Source of the DNA: Candidatus Caccalectryoclostridium excrementigallinarum
GTDB lineage: Bacteria; Bacillota; Clostridia; Christensenellales; UBA3700
Assembly: GCA_018714485.1 (NCBI GenBank)
Contig: DVNJ01000005.1
Span: 1-62,785 of the forward strand
DNA length: 62,785 bases
Direction of reading: 5' to 3'
In this document: in pieces, positions 52,408-61,297 of the stretch
Layout: the number at the start of each line of letters is the position of its first letter
Numbering within the stretch: position 1 is the stretch's first letter
Notes under the pieces: model-generated
The model's database searches: none
The model's input: the letters and a program-made list of their open reading frames with translations, nothing else
What the model was told of the DNA's origin: nothing
Program-made: the position numbers and the translations under genes

Positions 52408-52454
52408 ATGTTTAAGCAGATAAAATGAGAGTACAAAGTCAAGAGGTGAGAAAA

Positions 52455-52691
52455 ATGCTTAAAGTCATGAGAAGAGAAGAAGTGAAAGTAAAAGGCATAT
52501 GCGGCGCGGACAAGATGCTCTTTGACAGCGCCGTGCGCAGGCAGGAGCTGGCGATGAAAGACCTCTTTCTGCTTGCCGAAAGATACCCCGAGCTCATCCC
52601 CTCCGAGGCGCTCGGCGGCTTATATGCGATCAACATTCTTTTGCAGGACAGCCGTGAAAGCCTCATCTGCCGCGAAAGATCGGGCAGATAG
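52455..52691 (+). CDS. Small protein of unknown function, 78 residues
   Basis: The start ATG 52455 has GAGGTG six bases upstream; an in-frame ATG at 52425 lacks one. The protein is amphipathic and helical (FDSAVRRQELAMKDLFLLAERYP, about 22-44) and ends in a helix with YAINILLQDSRESLI. It carries a basic N-terminus (MLKVMRREEVKVKG). I recognise no family. A terminator follows. Its neighbour is an XRE regulator on the opposite strand (convergent). Confidence 0.6.
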   Translation: MLKVMRREEVKVKGICGADKMLFDSAVRRQELAMKDLFLLAERYPELIPSEALGGLYAINILLQDSRESLICRERSGR

Positions 52692-52729
52692 ACCCTTCCC
52701 CTGTTTTTCCCTTGACGGCATCCTGCGGA

Positions 52730-52756
52730 GGGCGCGCTTTTTGCGCGCCCGCTTTT
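52730..52756 (+). terminator. Intrinsic terminator of the 78-residue gene
   Basis: GGGCGCGC (52730-52737), loop T5, GCGCGCCC (52743-52750), then GCTTTTC. Confidence 0.75.
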
Positions 52757-52771
52757 CATTGTCCGTCGGGC

Positions 52772-52796
52772 AAAAAAATACCGCCCCGAAGGGCGG
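52772..52796 (-). terminator. Intrinsic terminator of the XRE gene at 52816
   Basis: Minus strand CCGCCC-TTCG-GGGCGG (complement of 52781-52796) with a UUCG-type tetraloop, then TA and T7. Confidence 0.85.
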
Positions 52797-52815
52797 CAGG
52801 GTAAAGCTCGATAGG

Positions 52816-53031
52816 TCATTCCTCGCTCTTGGGCGCATATCCCAAAAGCTCGTCCGTGCTTATGTCGAAAATGCTCGCGATGCGGCAGAGCAGTTGCAGC
52901 GAGGGCTCGGAAGTCGCGTTTTCGTAGTGCGAGACAGTGCGCTGAGAAACGCCGATTTTGTCGGCAAGCATGAATTGAGACATGCGGTGCTGCTTCCTGT
53001 AATATTTGAGATTTTTAGCGAATTCTACCAT
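52816..53031 (-). CDS. XRE-family HTH transcriptional regulator, small
   Basis: A 71-residue Cro/C1-type helix-turn-helix protein. LKYYRKQHRMSQFMLADKIG (about 8-27) gives helices 1-2 and VSQRTVSHYENATSEPS (about 28-44) the recognition helix, then IFDISTDELLGY. It is like the regulator at 859 in size, and likewise a bare DNA-binding domain. Its promoter is at 53052-53080 (minus), with a CGGGAGATG ribosome site. It is divergent from the alpha-galactosidase-like gene and may regulate it; no shared operator like that at 1082 is obvious. Confidence 0.9.
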   Translation of the reverse strand: MVEFAKNLKYYRKQHRMSQFMLADKIGVSQRTVSHYENATSEPSLQLLCRIASIFDISTDELLGYAPKSEE

Positions 53032-53116
53032 ATCTTCATCTCCCGCTCTTTTATGTTACCGTTGATAATTATAGCATAAGGGAAAGCAGAATTCAATACA
53101 TTCCGCGCAATTTGTC

Positions 53117-53145
53117 TTGACAATATTTTAACGATTCAATATTAT
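53117..53145 (+). promoter_or_regulatory. Promoter of the alpha-galactosidase-like gene
   Basis: TTGACA (53117-53122), 17 bp, TATTAT (53140-53145). The opposite strand has TTGAAT, 17 bp, TATAAT for the XRE gene just to the left. Confidence 0.75.
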
Positions 53146-53205
53146 ATAAATACGGACATATGCGCGCCGTTTTTTCGCAAATATATGCGCATAAAAGGGA
53201 AAGTT

Positions 53206-55065
53206 ATGAAAATATCTTCATCCGAGCTGGAAATCGAGTTGTCGATCGCGCCGAGCGGCGTGAGAGGAAAAAGCGTCAAAAACCTGATCACGGGCAGCGT
53301 TTACGAGACGGGAGAGGACGAGGAAGTCGTCGTCTGCTGGCGCAGGCGCGATAGCGCTTTGAGTAAAAAGCGCTTTCTTTGCGCTTCGTCCTGCCGCGCC
53401 GAGGAGCGCTCGGACGGCTATCTTCTCCAAGCCGAGGGCATGAGCGTCGAGGTGACTTTCCGCATCGAGGGCGGACTTATCAAAAAGAGCGCGGCGATAA
53501 GCTGCGAGAGCGACGTTTTCATCGAATATGTCGCTTTCGGCGGCGGCAGGGCAGACGGGAAGTTTTCCTGGTGCGCGCCGCTGACCAAGCGCGTCTATGT
53601 GCCTTCGCCCATCGCCGCGATGGGACAGCCCGTTTACAGCGGCGACCTCTTTTTCGGCATGGAAAGCCCGGTCGCCGAGAATACCATCTTAGGCGGCAGG
53701 ATATGCATGAAATATCATACGGGCAGATATTTTTCCGAAGTGGCGGACGGGGGAGTTTATCGTCTGCCTTCCGTCGTCGTCGGCGCGGGAGAAAAGGCGG
53801 GATTCAAGGAGATGAGGCGCGCCTTTTTCGCCTATGTCCGCACCTTTTCGCGTCCCGAAAAATTCCGTATACAGTTCAACAGCTGGTATGACAATATGCT
53901 CGACATAGACCCTAAGAATATCGAAAGCTCTTTCACCGCCGTCTATGAGGGGTTCAAAAAGGCGGGACTGCGTCCGCTCGACTGCTATGTGGTCGACGAC
54001 GGTTGGACGGAATACGAAAAGCCGCTTTTCTGGCAGTTCAATCAAAAGTTCAAAGACGGCTTCGGCGCGCAGGCGGAGCTGACGCGCTCTTTCGGTTCGT
54101 TTTTCGGGGTCTGGTTCGGTCCGCGCGGCGGTTACACCACGCAGACGCCCAAGTATGCGCGCCTGCTCAGCAAAATAGGCTATCCCATGAACGTACTCTC
54201 GGGCGACATCTGCACGGGAGATAAAAAATATATCGCCGATCTCTGCGCCCGCATGGCGGATTTCTGCCGCGACTATAACGTCAAATATTTCAAGATAGAC
54301 GGCTTTGCCATCAAGCCCTGCCGCGCGCGCGGTCACCGTCATCCCGCGGCGAAAGGGTGCGGAAAGGCGTTTTACACCTTTCTTTGGGAGGAGTGGTGCA
54401 AGGGATTCGAGCATATCCGCAGCGTCTGCCCCGACGTCTGCCTGAACATCACCTCTTATGCGCACTGTTCGCCGTGGTTTTTGAAATGGGCGGACTATGT
54501 CTGGATGAACAACGCCTCGGATATGTATTATATCGGCAAGGGCGACAACCTTTCGCAGTGCCTCAATTACCGCGATGAGCGTTACCGCGACCTTTACGAG
54601 GTGAGGCAGATCCAATTCCCCGCCGCGCATCTTTACAATCACGAGCCTTGCTATGCCGAGCGCAATTACAATCCGCCGCTTCCCGATCCTTCGCATAAGA
54701 CGGTCATCTATACGGACGAGCAGTTCGCGCTCTATCTCAAATGCTGCATGATGCGCGCGAGCGGGCTTGCCGAAGTCTATTTTTCGCCGTCGCTCATGGA
54801 CGGAGACAAGTGGAACATCGCCGCGCGCACGCTCGAATGGGCAGAGAAAAATTACGACGTGCTTTCGCATTCGGAGTTTTTCGGCGGCGATCCTTCAAAG
54901 GGCGAAGTTTACGGCTATATCGCCGCCAAAGGCGACAAATTTATCCTCATGCTGCGCAACAGCGGCGACAAGGCGGCGAAATATAGCTTTACGCTGCCCG
55001 GCGCGGGCAAGGTGAGCGGCGAGCTTGCGCCTTTTGAGATAAAGTTTTCCGACAATTTGAAGTAA
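53206..55065 (+). CDS. Glycoside hydrolase, alpha-galactosidase-like (clan GH-D)
   Basis: A 619-residue cytoplasmic enzyme without signal peptide. The N-terminal 215 residues form a beta-rich domain; the (beta/alpha)8 barrel starts near QFNSWYDNMLDID (about 224). CYVVDDGW (Asp264/Asp265) and YFKIDGF (Asp365 as probable nucleophile) match clan GH-D enzymes. A C-terminal beta-sandwich ends the protein. GH36-type alpha-galactosidase or alpha-N-acetylgalactosaminidase activity is most likely; substrate is unproven. AAAAGGGA precedes ATG 53206. Divergent from an XRE gene; no transporter nearby. Confidence 0.83.
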   Translation: MKISSSELEIELSIAPSGVRGKSVKNLITGSVYETGEDEEVVVCWRRRDSALSKKRFLCASSCRAEERSDGYLLQAEGMSVEVTFRIEGGLIKKSAAISCESDVFIEYVAFGGGRADGKFSWCAPLTKRVYVPSPIAAMGQPVYSGDLFFGMESPVAENTILGGRICMKYHTGRYFSEVADGGVYRLPSVVVGAGEKAGFKEMRRAFFAYVRTFSRPEKFRIQFNSWYDNMLDIDPKNIESSFTAVYEGFKKAGLRPLDCYVVDDGWTEYEKPLFWQFNQKFKDGFGAQAELTRSFGSFFGVWFGPRGGYTTQTPKYARLLSKIGYPMNVLSGDICTGDKKYIADLCARMADFCRDYNVKYFKIDGFAIKPCRARGHRHPAAKGCGKAFYTFLWEEWCKGFEHIRSVCPDVCLNITSYAHCSPWFLKWADYVWMNNASDMYYIGKGDNLSQCLNYRDERYRDLYEVRQIQFPAAHLYNHEPCYAERNYNPPLPDPSHKTVIYTDEQFALYLKCCMMRASGLAEVYFSPSLMDGDKWNIAARTLEWAEKNYDVLSHSEFFGGDPSKGEVYGYIAAKGDKFILMLRNSGDKAAKYSFTLPGAGKVSGELAPFEIKFSDNLK

Positions 55066-55189
55066 AAGACGGGGCGGCGTTTTCCGCCTCTTTTTTTGCG
55101 CGCCCGCGCTTTCTCTTTGCGCGCGCCCGCGTTCTCTCGCGCCGCGCGCGATAATTTTAATAAAATTATGTAAATTATCTACAATAAAG

Positions 55190-55218
55190 TTGAAATGGGG
55201 CGCGTTTTTTGCTATCAT
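55190..55218 (+). promoter_or_regulatory. Promoter of the GLUG lipoprotein
   Basis: TTGAAA (55190-55195), 17 bp, TATCAT (55213-55218). Confidence 0.6.
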
Positions 55219-55261
55219 AATAACAAGCGCCGCGGCGCATGCAATTTTTATGGGAAGAATG

Positions 55262-58200
55262 ATGAGAAAGAAAAGTGTTTTGGCATTGATTTTGATATTC
55301 GCTCTCGCGCTGTCCTTTGTGGCTGTATTTGCCGCCTGCGACGACGCGAGCAAGCTCGAAACGCCCACGGGTTTCACCTTTAACCAAGCGACGGTCACGC
55401 TCAGCTGGAGCCCCGTCGAGCACGCCTATTCCTATGACGTCGTGGTCGTGAACGAAAAGGGCGAGCAGGTGATGGCGACGAGCGTCCCCGCGAGCGAGGA
55501 CGAGGACGGCGAACCGGTCACGCCCGCGCAGTCGCTGGCGGAGATACGCGGCAGCGGGACTTACACGGTGCGCGTTCAGGCGCTTGCCGACCGCAGCGAA
55601 CTCGACGTGAGCGGCAATCCTCTTTATAAGGACAGCGACGTCGCCGAATACAGCTATAAGCGCGGCGTACAATTCGACAACCCTCAAAACGTCAGGGCGG
55701 AATTTACGCAGGCGGGCGAAGGCTTCGGGATCAGAGTTTCCTTTGACGCCGTCGAAGGCGCCGCCGATTACACGATCAACATCATGCGCGGATCGACCGT
55801 GCTCAGCGAGCTTTCGACCGGGCTTTTGAGCAACTTCTTCGAAACTTACACGGAAAAAGATTCCGCGGGCAACGAAACGACAAAGAGATACGACGCCAAT
55901 CCCGACGTCTACACGGTGCGCGTGCGCGCCGACGCGGGCGAGGGGAGCGGCGATCTCAATTCCGGCTGGTCGACGACGCAGGTGACGATAAGCGAAACGC
56001 TCGACGAGCCTTATATCAACCGCCTTGTCGTGACGGGCGCGACGACGCAGAGGATCGAATGGGGCAAGGTGAGCAACGCCGAAGAGCTCCTTGTCGAGGC
56101 TTGGAAGATAGGCGAGGGCGAGAGCGCTCTCGACGTGCTCAAAAAGGTCAACGAGGCGGGATTTGCCGAAGAGGCGGACTATTCTTATTCCCGTCCCGCC
56201 ACCGCGTCGAGCTGCAGTCTGAGCAATCTCAACATCGAAGAGCCTGGGCAGTATCTGCTCACCGTGCGCGCCGTGGGCGACGGAGAAGTTTATCTCTCAT
56301 CCGGGCGCGTGAATTCGGTGAACGCCGAAGAGGCGACGGATGAGAGCAAGCTCGTCGTCGTGAATATGGCGTCCTCGCCCGTGGCGGCGGAGGGCACGCC
56401 CGAAGGCGGCGGAGTGAACGTCACCGCGACCGCGTCCAATGCGGCGACGGCGGAAGCAAATGCGATCGCCAAAGCCAACGGTATGGTCGATCGCGTGCAG
56501 ATACGCTTTAACGAAGAGGCGCTTGAAAACATCAATCTGTTTAAGATCATTCTCTCTTCCGTCAACACGTCTTCTTCCAACTCCCTCTCCGACATCACCG
56601 TCGAGATCAGGTTGGAAAAGGACGAGGAAAAGGGCTGGATCATCTATGGCTCGGACGACGGAGACGATTATCGCGGCGAATTGACGCGCGAAGGCGAGGG
56701 ATACGTCCTCACTTACGATCTCGACCGCATTTTCCATGAAGAGGCGGAAGAGGGCGAGAGCGAAGGCGCGCATTTGCAGTCTTCCCGCAACGTCTACGGC
56801 AGATATTTCAACGTCAAAGTGCAGGTGGGTTATTACGAAAGCCACACTTATACGATAAGCAGCGAGGACACTCCCGTGCTCGTGGCTGCCCGCACGCAGA
56901 GCATACAGACGGCGCTCGACGCCTCTTACTTGTCTTACTGCATGCCGAGCTATGACGCGGCAAGCAAAACTTACACCATACGCGAAGAGGTGAGCGAAGA
57001 GGGCGTCGGCGACGCTTCCGCCCGCGCTCAGTTCATGTATATACAAAAGCTCATGCTCGAGGGCAACGAGTGCGAAGGCGTTACCTTCGTGATCGGCGAG
57101 GACATCGACTTTTCCTCCAACGCTTGGCTCGCCGTCGAAAACGGTTATACGTTCAAGGGCACGATAAAGAGCGCCGAGGTCGATCATTCCGCTCAGGGCG
57201 ACGGCAGCGATATGCGCTCGGGAGAATATATCATCTCCGATCTCACCGTCGTCAATGCGGCGAAATTGCAATATTCGCGCAGCGAAGAGCACGGCGAAGA
57301 GGTCAAAGACTATCGCTTCACGCAAAATTACGCCATGTTCCCCTCTTTCGCGGGAACGCTCAGCCATGTCAACTTCCTCGACGTGACCGCGACCGACGTG
57401 CAGTATTCCTACACGGTGAAGAGCGAGAGCGAGGACGGCGACGAGGCGGAAGAGAAGACGGAATACAGGCGCGTCTCTTCTTCGGCGGCGATCGCGGGCG
57501 AGATAAAGAGCGGCGCGCGCGTGGAATACGTTTTCGTGAGCGGAAGCCTGACGGGAGTCAATATGTCGGGCGCGCTCGCGGCGGTGAACAGCGGCGAAGT
57601 GATCGCCTGCGAGAGCGACGTCGCCCTTACCGCGACCTCTTATGACGGCGCGAGCGAGGTTGACGGCGTGAGAGAGGTGTATGTCGGCGGACTTATCGGC
57701 AAGAACGCGGGCAAGGTGAGCGCGAGCGCGCATCGCGGCAGCGTCACTGCCACGAACAACATCACGACCGATTCCGCCGTTTCCGCCGTGGGCGGCTTTG
57801 TCGGCTATAATTCGGGCACCATCGTCAACAGTTACGCCACGGGCGCCGTGAAAGGTAACGGCGTTGCGAGCGTGGGCGGCTTTGTCGGTGAGAATGCGGC
57901 GGGCGCAAGTATCTCTTCGAGCTATTTCGGCACGCGCTACGTCAGCAATGCGCCCGGCAGGCTCAACACGGTCAGCGGCACGCGCAGCGGCGGTTTCGTG
58001 GGCAACAACGCGGGAAATATCGAGTGCGCCTATGCGGTCGCGAGCGTGAACGGCAACACGGCGGCGGGCGGCTTTGCCGCTCAGAACAGCGGCACGATCG
58101 TCTCTTCTTACAGCGTCGGCAGGACGGTCGCGGGAGAGAGCAGACCTGCGTTCATCGCGGGCGAGGAGACCCCCGAGGGCTGCTATATGGTGGATACGAG

Positions 58201-58567
58201 TTACGATCACGCGACGATCTCGAGCCTTCTTTCTTCGTTGAACGAAGGGCTTGCCTCGAGCTTTGCCTCCGCGTCTGCGGCGCAGGGCTTTGAAACTCCG
58301 CTCGTAGCGGGATTGCTTTATGGCGATCGCTTTGAAGAGACCATAACCGCCAACACGACTCCCACCATCACGGCGACGGTGGGCGCGGGCGAGAGCGCGG
58401 ATATATTCGGCTATAACGATCTGCCCGTTTTCGAAGGTTATAAGGCGAAAGTTTACGTCACCGACGGTCCCGGAAGGCTCGGCAGAACGGGCACGGCTTT
58501 GGTCAAATACGAGATGAGCGGCAATGGCGGCGTTGTCTCTGTCCTGACCTTGAAGATAAGCATGTAA
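55262..58567 (+). CDS. Large lipoprotein with Fn3-like and GLUG domains
   Basis: An 1101-residue surface protein. The signal LALILIFALALSFVAVFAAC ends in the probable lipid-modified Cys. About three fibronectin-type-III-like domains lie at about 30-390 (first: ETPTGFTFNQATVTLSW). A mixed region follows, then GLUG repeats at about 770-960 (VGGFVGYNSGTIVNSYATG, VGGFVGENAAG, GGFVGNNAG). GLUG repeats occur in adhesins and exported proteases. Starts at 55250, 55259 and 55262 are possible; the last lies best after GGGAAGA. No catalytic motif is visible. Confidence 0.82.
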   Translation: MRKKSVLALILIFALALSFVAVFAACDDASKLETPTGFTFNQATVTLSWSPVEHAYSYDVVVVNEKGEQVMATSVPASEDEDGEPVTPAQSLAEIRGSGTYTVRVQALADRSELDVSGNPLYKDSDVAEYSYKRGVQFDNPQNVRAEFTQAGEGFGIRVSFDAVEGAADYTINIMRGSTVLSELSTGLLSNFFETYTEKDSAGNETTKRYDANPDVYTVRVRADAGEGSGDLNSGWSTTQVTISETLDEPYINRLVVTGATTQRIEWGKVSNAEELLVEAWKIGEGESALDVLKKVNEAGFAEEADYSYSRPATASSCSLSNLNIEEPGQYLLTVRAVGDGEVYLSSGRVNSVNAEEATDESKLVVVNMASSPVAAEGTPEGGGVNVTATASNAATAEANAIAKANGMVDRVQIRFNEEALENINLFKIILSSVNTSSSNSLSDITVEIRLEKDEEKGWIIYGSDDGDDYRGELTREGEGYVLTYDLDRIFHEEAEEGESEGAHLQSSRNVYGRYFNVKVQVGYYESHTYTISSEDTPVLVAARTQSIQTALDASYLSYCMPSYDAASKTYTIREEVSEEGVGDASARAQFMYIQKLMLEGNECEGVTFVIGEDIDFSSNAWLAVENGYTFKGTIKSAEVDHSAQGDGSDMRSGEYIISDLTVVNAAKLQYSRSEEHGEEVKDYRFTQNYAMFPSFAGTLSHVNFLDVTATDVQYSYTVKSESEDGDEAEEKTEYRRVSSSAAIAGEIKSGARVEYVFVSGSLTGVNMSGALAAVNSGEVIACESDVALTATSYDGASEVDGVREVYVGGLIGKNAGKVSASAHRGSVTATNNITTDSAVSAVGGFVGYNSGTIVNSYATGAVKGNGVASVGGFVGENAAGASISSSYFGTRYVSNAPGRLNTVSGTRSGGFVGNNAGNIECAYAVASVNGNTAAGGFAAQNSGTIVSSYSVGRTVAGESRPAFIAGEETPEGCYMVDTSYDHATISSLLSSLNEGLASSFASASAAQGFETPLVAGLLYGDRFEETITANTTPTITATVGAGESADIFGYNDLPVFEGYKAKVYVTDGPGRLGRTGTALVKYEMSGNGGVVSVLTLKISM

Positions 58568-58585
58568 AGTCGAAAAGAATAAGCA

Positions 58586-58627
58586 AAAAGCGCGTTTATG
58601 CGGGGCATAAGCGCGCTTTTCTTTTTT
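58586..58627 (+). terminator. Intrinsic terminator of the GLUG gene
   Basis: AAGCGCG...TTATGC pairs with GCATAA...GCGCGCTT (58589-58618), followed by TTCTTTTTT. Confidence 0.8.
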
Positions 58628-58649
58628 ACCTATCGAATAGTCGAAGCGG

Positions 58650-59372
58650 TCAGATCTTCCAGCCGCCGTCCACGGTGAGGATCTGTCCCGTGATATAGGA
58701 AGCGCTGTTTTCGGCGAGGAACAAGACCGCCTGCGCCACGTCGTCGGGCGTGCCCGTCCTGCCGAGAGGGACGTCGTCTCTGATCTCGCCGACGTCGCGG
58801 TCGGTGAGGGAAGAGTTCATGCGCGTGTCGATGAACCCGGGCGCTACCGCGTTCACGCGCACGCCCATGATCCCGACTTCCTTGGCGAGGGCTTTGGTGA
58901 AGGCGTTGATGCCGCCCTTGCTGGCGGAATAGGGAGCCTCGCATGCCGAGCCGCAGTCGCCCCAGACGGAGGAGATATTGATTATGTTCCCCCTGTTGCG
59001 CCTGAGCATATATGGCAGCACGGCGCGGCACATACGGATGGTGCCGTTTAGATTGATGTCCACGATCTCTTCCCAGCGCGAACTCTCCGTGAGCGGCGCT
59101 ATCTCGCCTATGCCCGCGCAGTTGACCAAGAGATCTATTTTGCCGAAGGTCTCCGCCGTATAGCGCGCGAGATCGCGCGTCTCGTCCTCGCTGCGCAGGT
59201 TGAGGCAGTAGGGCTGAAAAACGCCGCGGGCATTGATCTCGTCCGCCATAGCCTCGCAGACGTTCGCGCCGTTGCGGTAACAGCCGACGACAGCGTAGTC
59301 GTTTTCGCATAAGAGTTGGGCGATCTGCGAGCCGATGCCGCCCGACGCGCCCGTAACGATTGCCGTTTTCAT
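58650..59372 (-). CDS. Short-chain dehydrogenase/reductase, FabG-like
   Basis: A 240-residue classical SDR: cofactor loop TGASGGIGS (8-16), NCAGIG, the catalytic Ser in INISSVWGD, Tyr/Lys in APYSASKGG (YxxxK), and GFIDTRM. The C-terminus LTVDGGWKI is typical of FabG (3-oxoacyl-ACP reductase). No other fatty-acid genes are near, so the substrate stays open. Start ATG 59372 lies six bases after a TATAAT; the longer frame from 59420 would start inside the promoter. Translation is probably leaderless. Confidence 0.9.
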   Translation of the reverse strand: MKTAIVTGASGGIGSQIAQLLCENDYAVVGCYRNGANVCEAMADEINARGVFQPYCLNLRSEDETRDLARYTAETFGKIDLLVNCAGIGEIAPLTESSRWEEIVDINLNGTIRMCRAVLPYMLRRNRGNIINISSVWGDCGSACEAPYSASKGGINAFTKALAKEVGIMGVRVNAVAPGFIDTRMNSSLTDRDVGEIRDDVPLGRTGTPDDVAQAVLFLAENSASYITGQILTVDGGWKI

Positions 59373-59378
59373 GCTTTC

Positions 59379-59406
59379 ATTATAACATAAATGCGAAAAT
59401 ATGCAA
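59379..59406 (-). promoter_or_regulatory. Promoter of the SDR gene, leaderless arrangement
   Basis: Minus strand TTGCAT (complement of 59401-59406), 16 bp, TATAAT (complement of 59379-59384), six bases, ATG at 59372. It lies at the end of veg. Confidence 0.75.
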
Positions 59407-59407
59407 C

Positions 59408-59635
59408 TTACTTGCGGCAAAATCTCACGTCGCGCGACAAAATGTCGTTATAGGAAAAACTCAAGACTTTTCCCTCGCTCTCCACGGTGAAAATGGCGGG
59501 ATAAAGGTCTTTGAGGACGCCTTCGGTGCGCTCGAACTTGTTTCTGCCCCTGTTTATCTGCATGACGACATGTTCGCCGCGCAGGCGTTCGAGGGCGCTT
59601 TTGACCGCATCCATTCTGTTTTGAGCCGTTCTCAT
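59408..59635 (-). CDS. veg: Veg family protein
   Basis: A 75-residue protein matching the Veg family of Firmicutes (small beta-barrel, about 80-85 residues): LERLRGEHVVMQINRGRNKFERTEGVL and YPAIFTVESEGKVLSFSYNDILS (about 14-40 and 44-66). In B. subtilis Veg stimulates biofilm gene expression. The start is uncertain; ATG 59635 best matches the family, while an in-frame ATG at 59671 would add 12 residues. It is divergent from sipL and ispE, a pairing conserved in clostridia. Confidence 0.87.
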   Translation of the reverse strand: MRTAQNRMDAVKSALERLRGEHVVMQINRGRNKFERTEGVLKDLYPAIFTVESEGKVLSFSYNDILSRDVRFCRK

Positions 59636-59723
59636 GCGAAAAGTATTGCCGCAAAGCGGGAGACTATTCATAATCGTCGCTTTGCCGCAATAAGATATAT
59701 TGACACTTCAAGCGGAGGTAATT

Positions 59724-61217
59724 ATGGCAATTCGGATACGGGAAAACGAAGTGACCGTCAAATATGCGGAAAACATCGGCAAAGGTCAGCTCGCGGCGGA
59801 ATGCGTCATCGACGCGTCCTCTGCCGGAGTCGGCAAGGTCTATTGCGTGAGCGGCGACTGCGTCGTCAAGAGCGTTCAGGCGCAGGATAAAGCCGTGCAG
59901 GTCGTTTGCGAGGTGAGCACGCGCGTCATCTATGCGGACGGATCGGGAGCGCTTGCGAGCGCCGATTACGTCACCGCGATCGACCGCACTCTCGCCGTCG
60001 AGGGAGCTACTGCGCAAATGCGCGTCATCGCCCGCGCGAGCGTGAGCGACATTCGCCATGAGATAGTCGGGCAGACTATAAAAGTGCAGACGGTGACTGA
60101 TCTCGATTTCGAGGGCGACTGCGAATATACCGTTTCGCTTATCGAAGAAGCGGAAGGGGCGATAACGCGCGAATGCGAGCAAGAGCTTATGCTTTTGAAG
60201 GGAGGCGGCAGCGATTCGTTCGTCGTGACCGAAGAGTTTGAGAGCGGCTGCAAGATAGGAAAGATACTCGATTACGGCGCGCAGGTCGGCATCAGCTCGT
60301 GGCGCGCGGAAGAGGGCGGCGTGTATGTCGAGGGCGAAGTGTGGATAAGGCTCGTCTATGACGACGACGGGATATGCAGTAAGCAGTTCTCTCATCCCTT
60401 TGCCGAAGAGCTGATGATAGGCGGCGCCTGCGCGGACGACGTCGTCACGATCAACGCCGCCGTGCAGTCTGTCTCCATACTCATCACGGGCAGCGAAGAG
60501 GAGAACGTCGTGCAGATGGACGTGACGGTCGGGGCGGAGGTCAATTTGTTCGAAAAGAGCGTTATAAAGGCGGTCACGGACGTCTTTTCCCCCTCCGCGG
60601 AGATAGACGTCGTGCGCGCGGAAAAGCAGTTCGCCGTCCCCGTGGGCAGCAGGTATGTCTCCAAGCGTATCTGCGCGAATGCGGAGAGTGAGAGCGAAAG
60701 CCCGATCAGGCGCTGCCTCGCCGCGATACCGAGCGGCGTGAGCGGGAACGTCTTTTGCAGCGACGGGAAACTCGTGGCGGAGGGTGTCGCCGCCGTATGC
60801 GAGATATACGAAAAAGAGGACGGTGAAATAAGTTCCGTCTGCGTCGAGATACCTTTCTCTTTTACCTCCGAGCTTAAAGAAGATGCCTACCTCGTGCGCG
60901 CGAGCATGACGGTGAGCGACATCGTCTCCCGCGTGCGCCGCGAGAGCGAAATAGAGGTCTGCGTGAGTTTGGGAGTGACGGCGGATCTTTACGAAAACAG
61001 AAAGCTTTGCGGGATAACGCATATGGAGATAGGTCAGGAGAAGACGGCGGAGCTTTGCGGCATAAGCGTCTATACCGTCGAAGAGGGCGAAACGCTCTGG
61101 GACGTGGCGAAAGCGGTATGCCTTTCGGAAAAGGAGATAATCGCGCAAAACGAGGGCGTGGAAAAGGGCTTGCGCGCGGGGGAGAGGATAACCGTCTTCC
61201 GCTGCATGGAAGAATAA
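59724..61217 (+). CDS. sipL: SPOCS-domain and LysM spore-coat morphogenesis protein, SipL-like
   Basis: A 497-residue protein with DUF3794/SPOCS domains (three beta-rich segments up to about 430) and a C-terminal LysM (about 447-493, YTVEEGETLWDVAKAVC then GLRAGERITVF). C. difficile SipL has this layout and binds SpoIVA through its LysM to encase the spore; it is the functional equivalent of SpoVID. GGAGG before ATG 59724 decides the start. Order veg-sipL-ispE fits clostridial genomes. No sigma-E promoter could be pinned down. Confidence 0.9.
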   Translation: MAIRIRENEVTVKYAENIGKGQLAAECVIDASSAGVGKVYCVSGDCVVKSVQAQDKAVQVVCEVSTRVIYADGSGALASADYVTAIDRTLAVEGATAQMRVIARASVSDIRHEIVGQTIKVQTVTDLDFEGDCEYTVSLIEEAEGAITRECEQELMLLKGGGSDSFVVTEEFESGCKIGKILDYGAQVGISSWRAEEGGVYVEGEVWIRLVYDDDGICSKQFSHPFAEELMIGGACADDVVTINAAVQSVSILITGSEEENVVQMDVTVGAEVNLFEKSVIKAVTDVFSPSAEIDVVRAEKQFAVPVGSRYVSKRICANAESESESPIRRCLAAIPSGVSGNVFCSDGKLVAEGVAAVCEIYEKEDGEISSVCVEIPFSFTSELKEDAYLVRASMTVSDIVSRVRRESEIEVCVSLGVTADLYENRKLCGITHMEIGQEKTAELCGISVYTVEEGETLWDVAKAVCLSEKEIIAQNEGVEKGLRAGERITVFRCMEE

Positions 61218-61237
61218 ACGCTCGTTTTGAGTAAGTG

Positions 61238-61260
61238 GCGCTCCCTCGGGGGCGCCTTTG
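61238..61260 (+). terminator. Weak intrinsic terminator of sipL
   Basis: GGCGCTCC (61238-61245) with GGGGCGCC (61250-61257; one G-U pair), then only T3. It separates sipL from the ispE promoter. Confidence 0.55.
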
Positions 61261-61262
61261 TC

Positions 61263-61291
61263 TTGACTTACGCGCACGCGTGCGGTAAAAT
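61263..61291 (+). promoter_or_regulatory. Promoter of ispE, leaderless arrangement
   Basis: TTGACT (61263-61268), 17 bp, TAAAAT (61286-61291), six bases, ATG 61298. No Shine-Dalgarno. Confidence 0.8.
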
Positions 61292-61297
61292 AAAAAT

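Noticed and set aside
52205-52423. 72-codon plus-strand ORF before the 78-residue gene
   Set aside because: Its start overlaps the tRNA-Asn promoter, it has no ribosome-binding site and it is a Lys/Arg/Ser-rich composition typical of chance ORFs.
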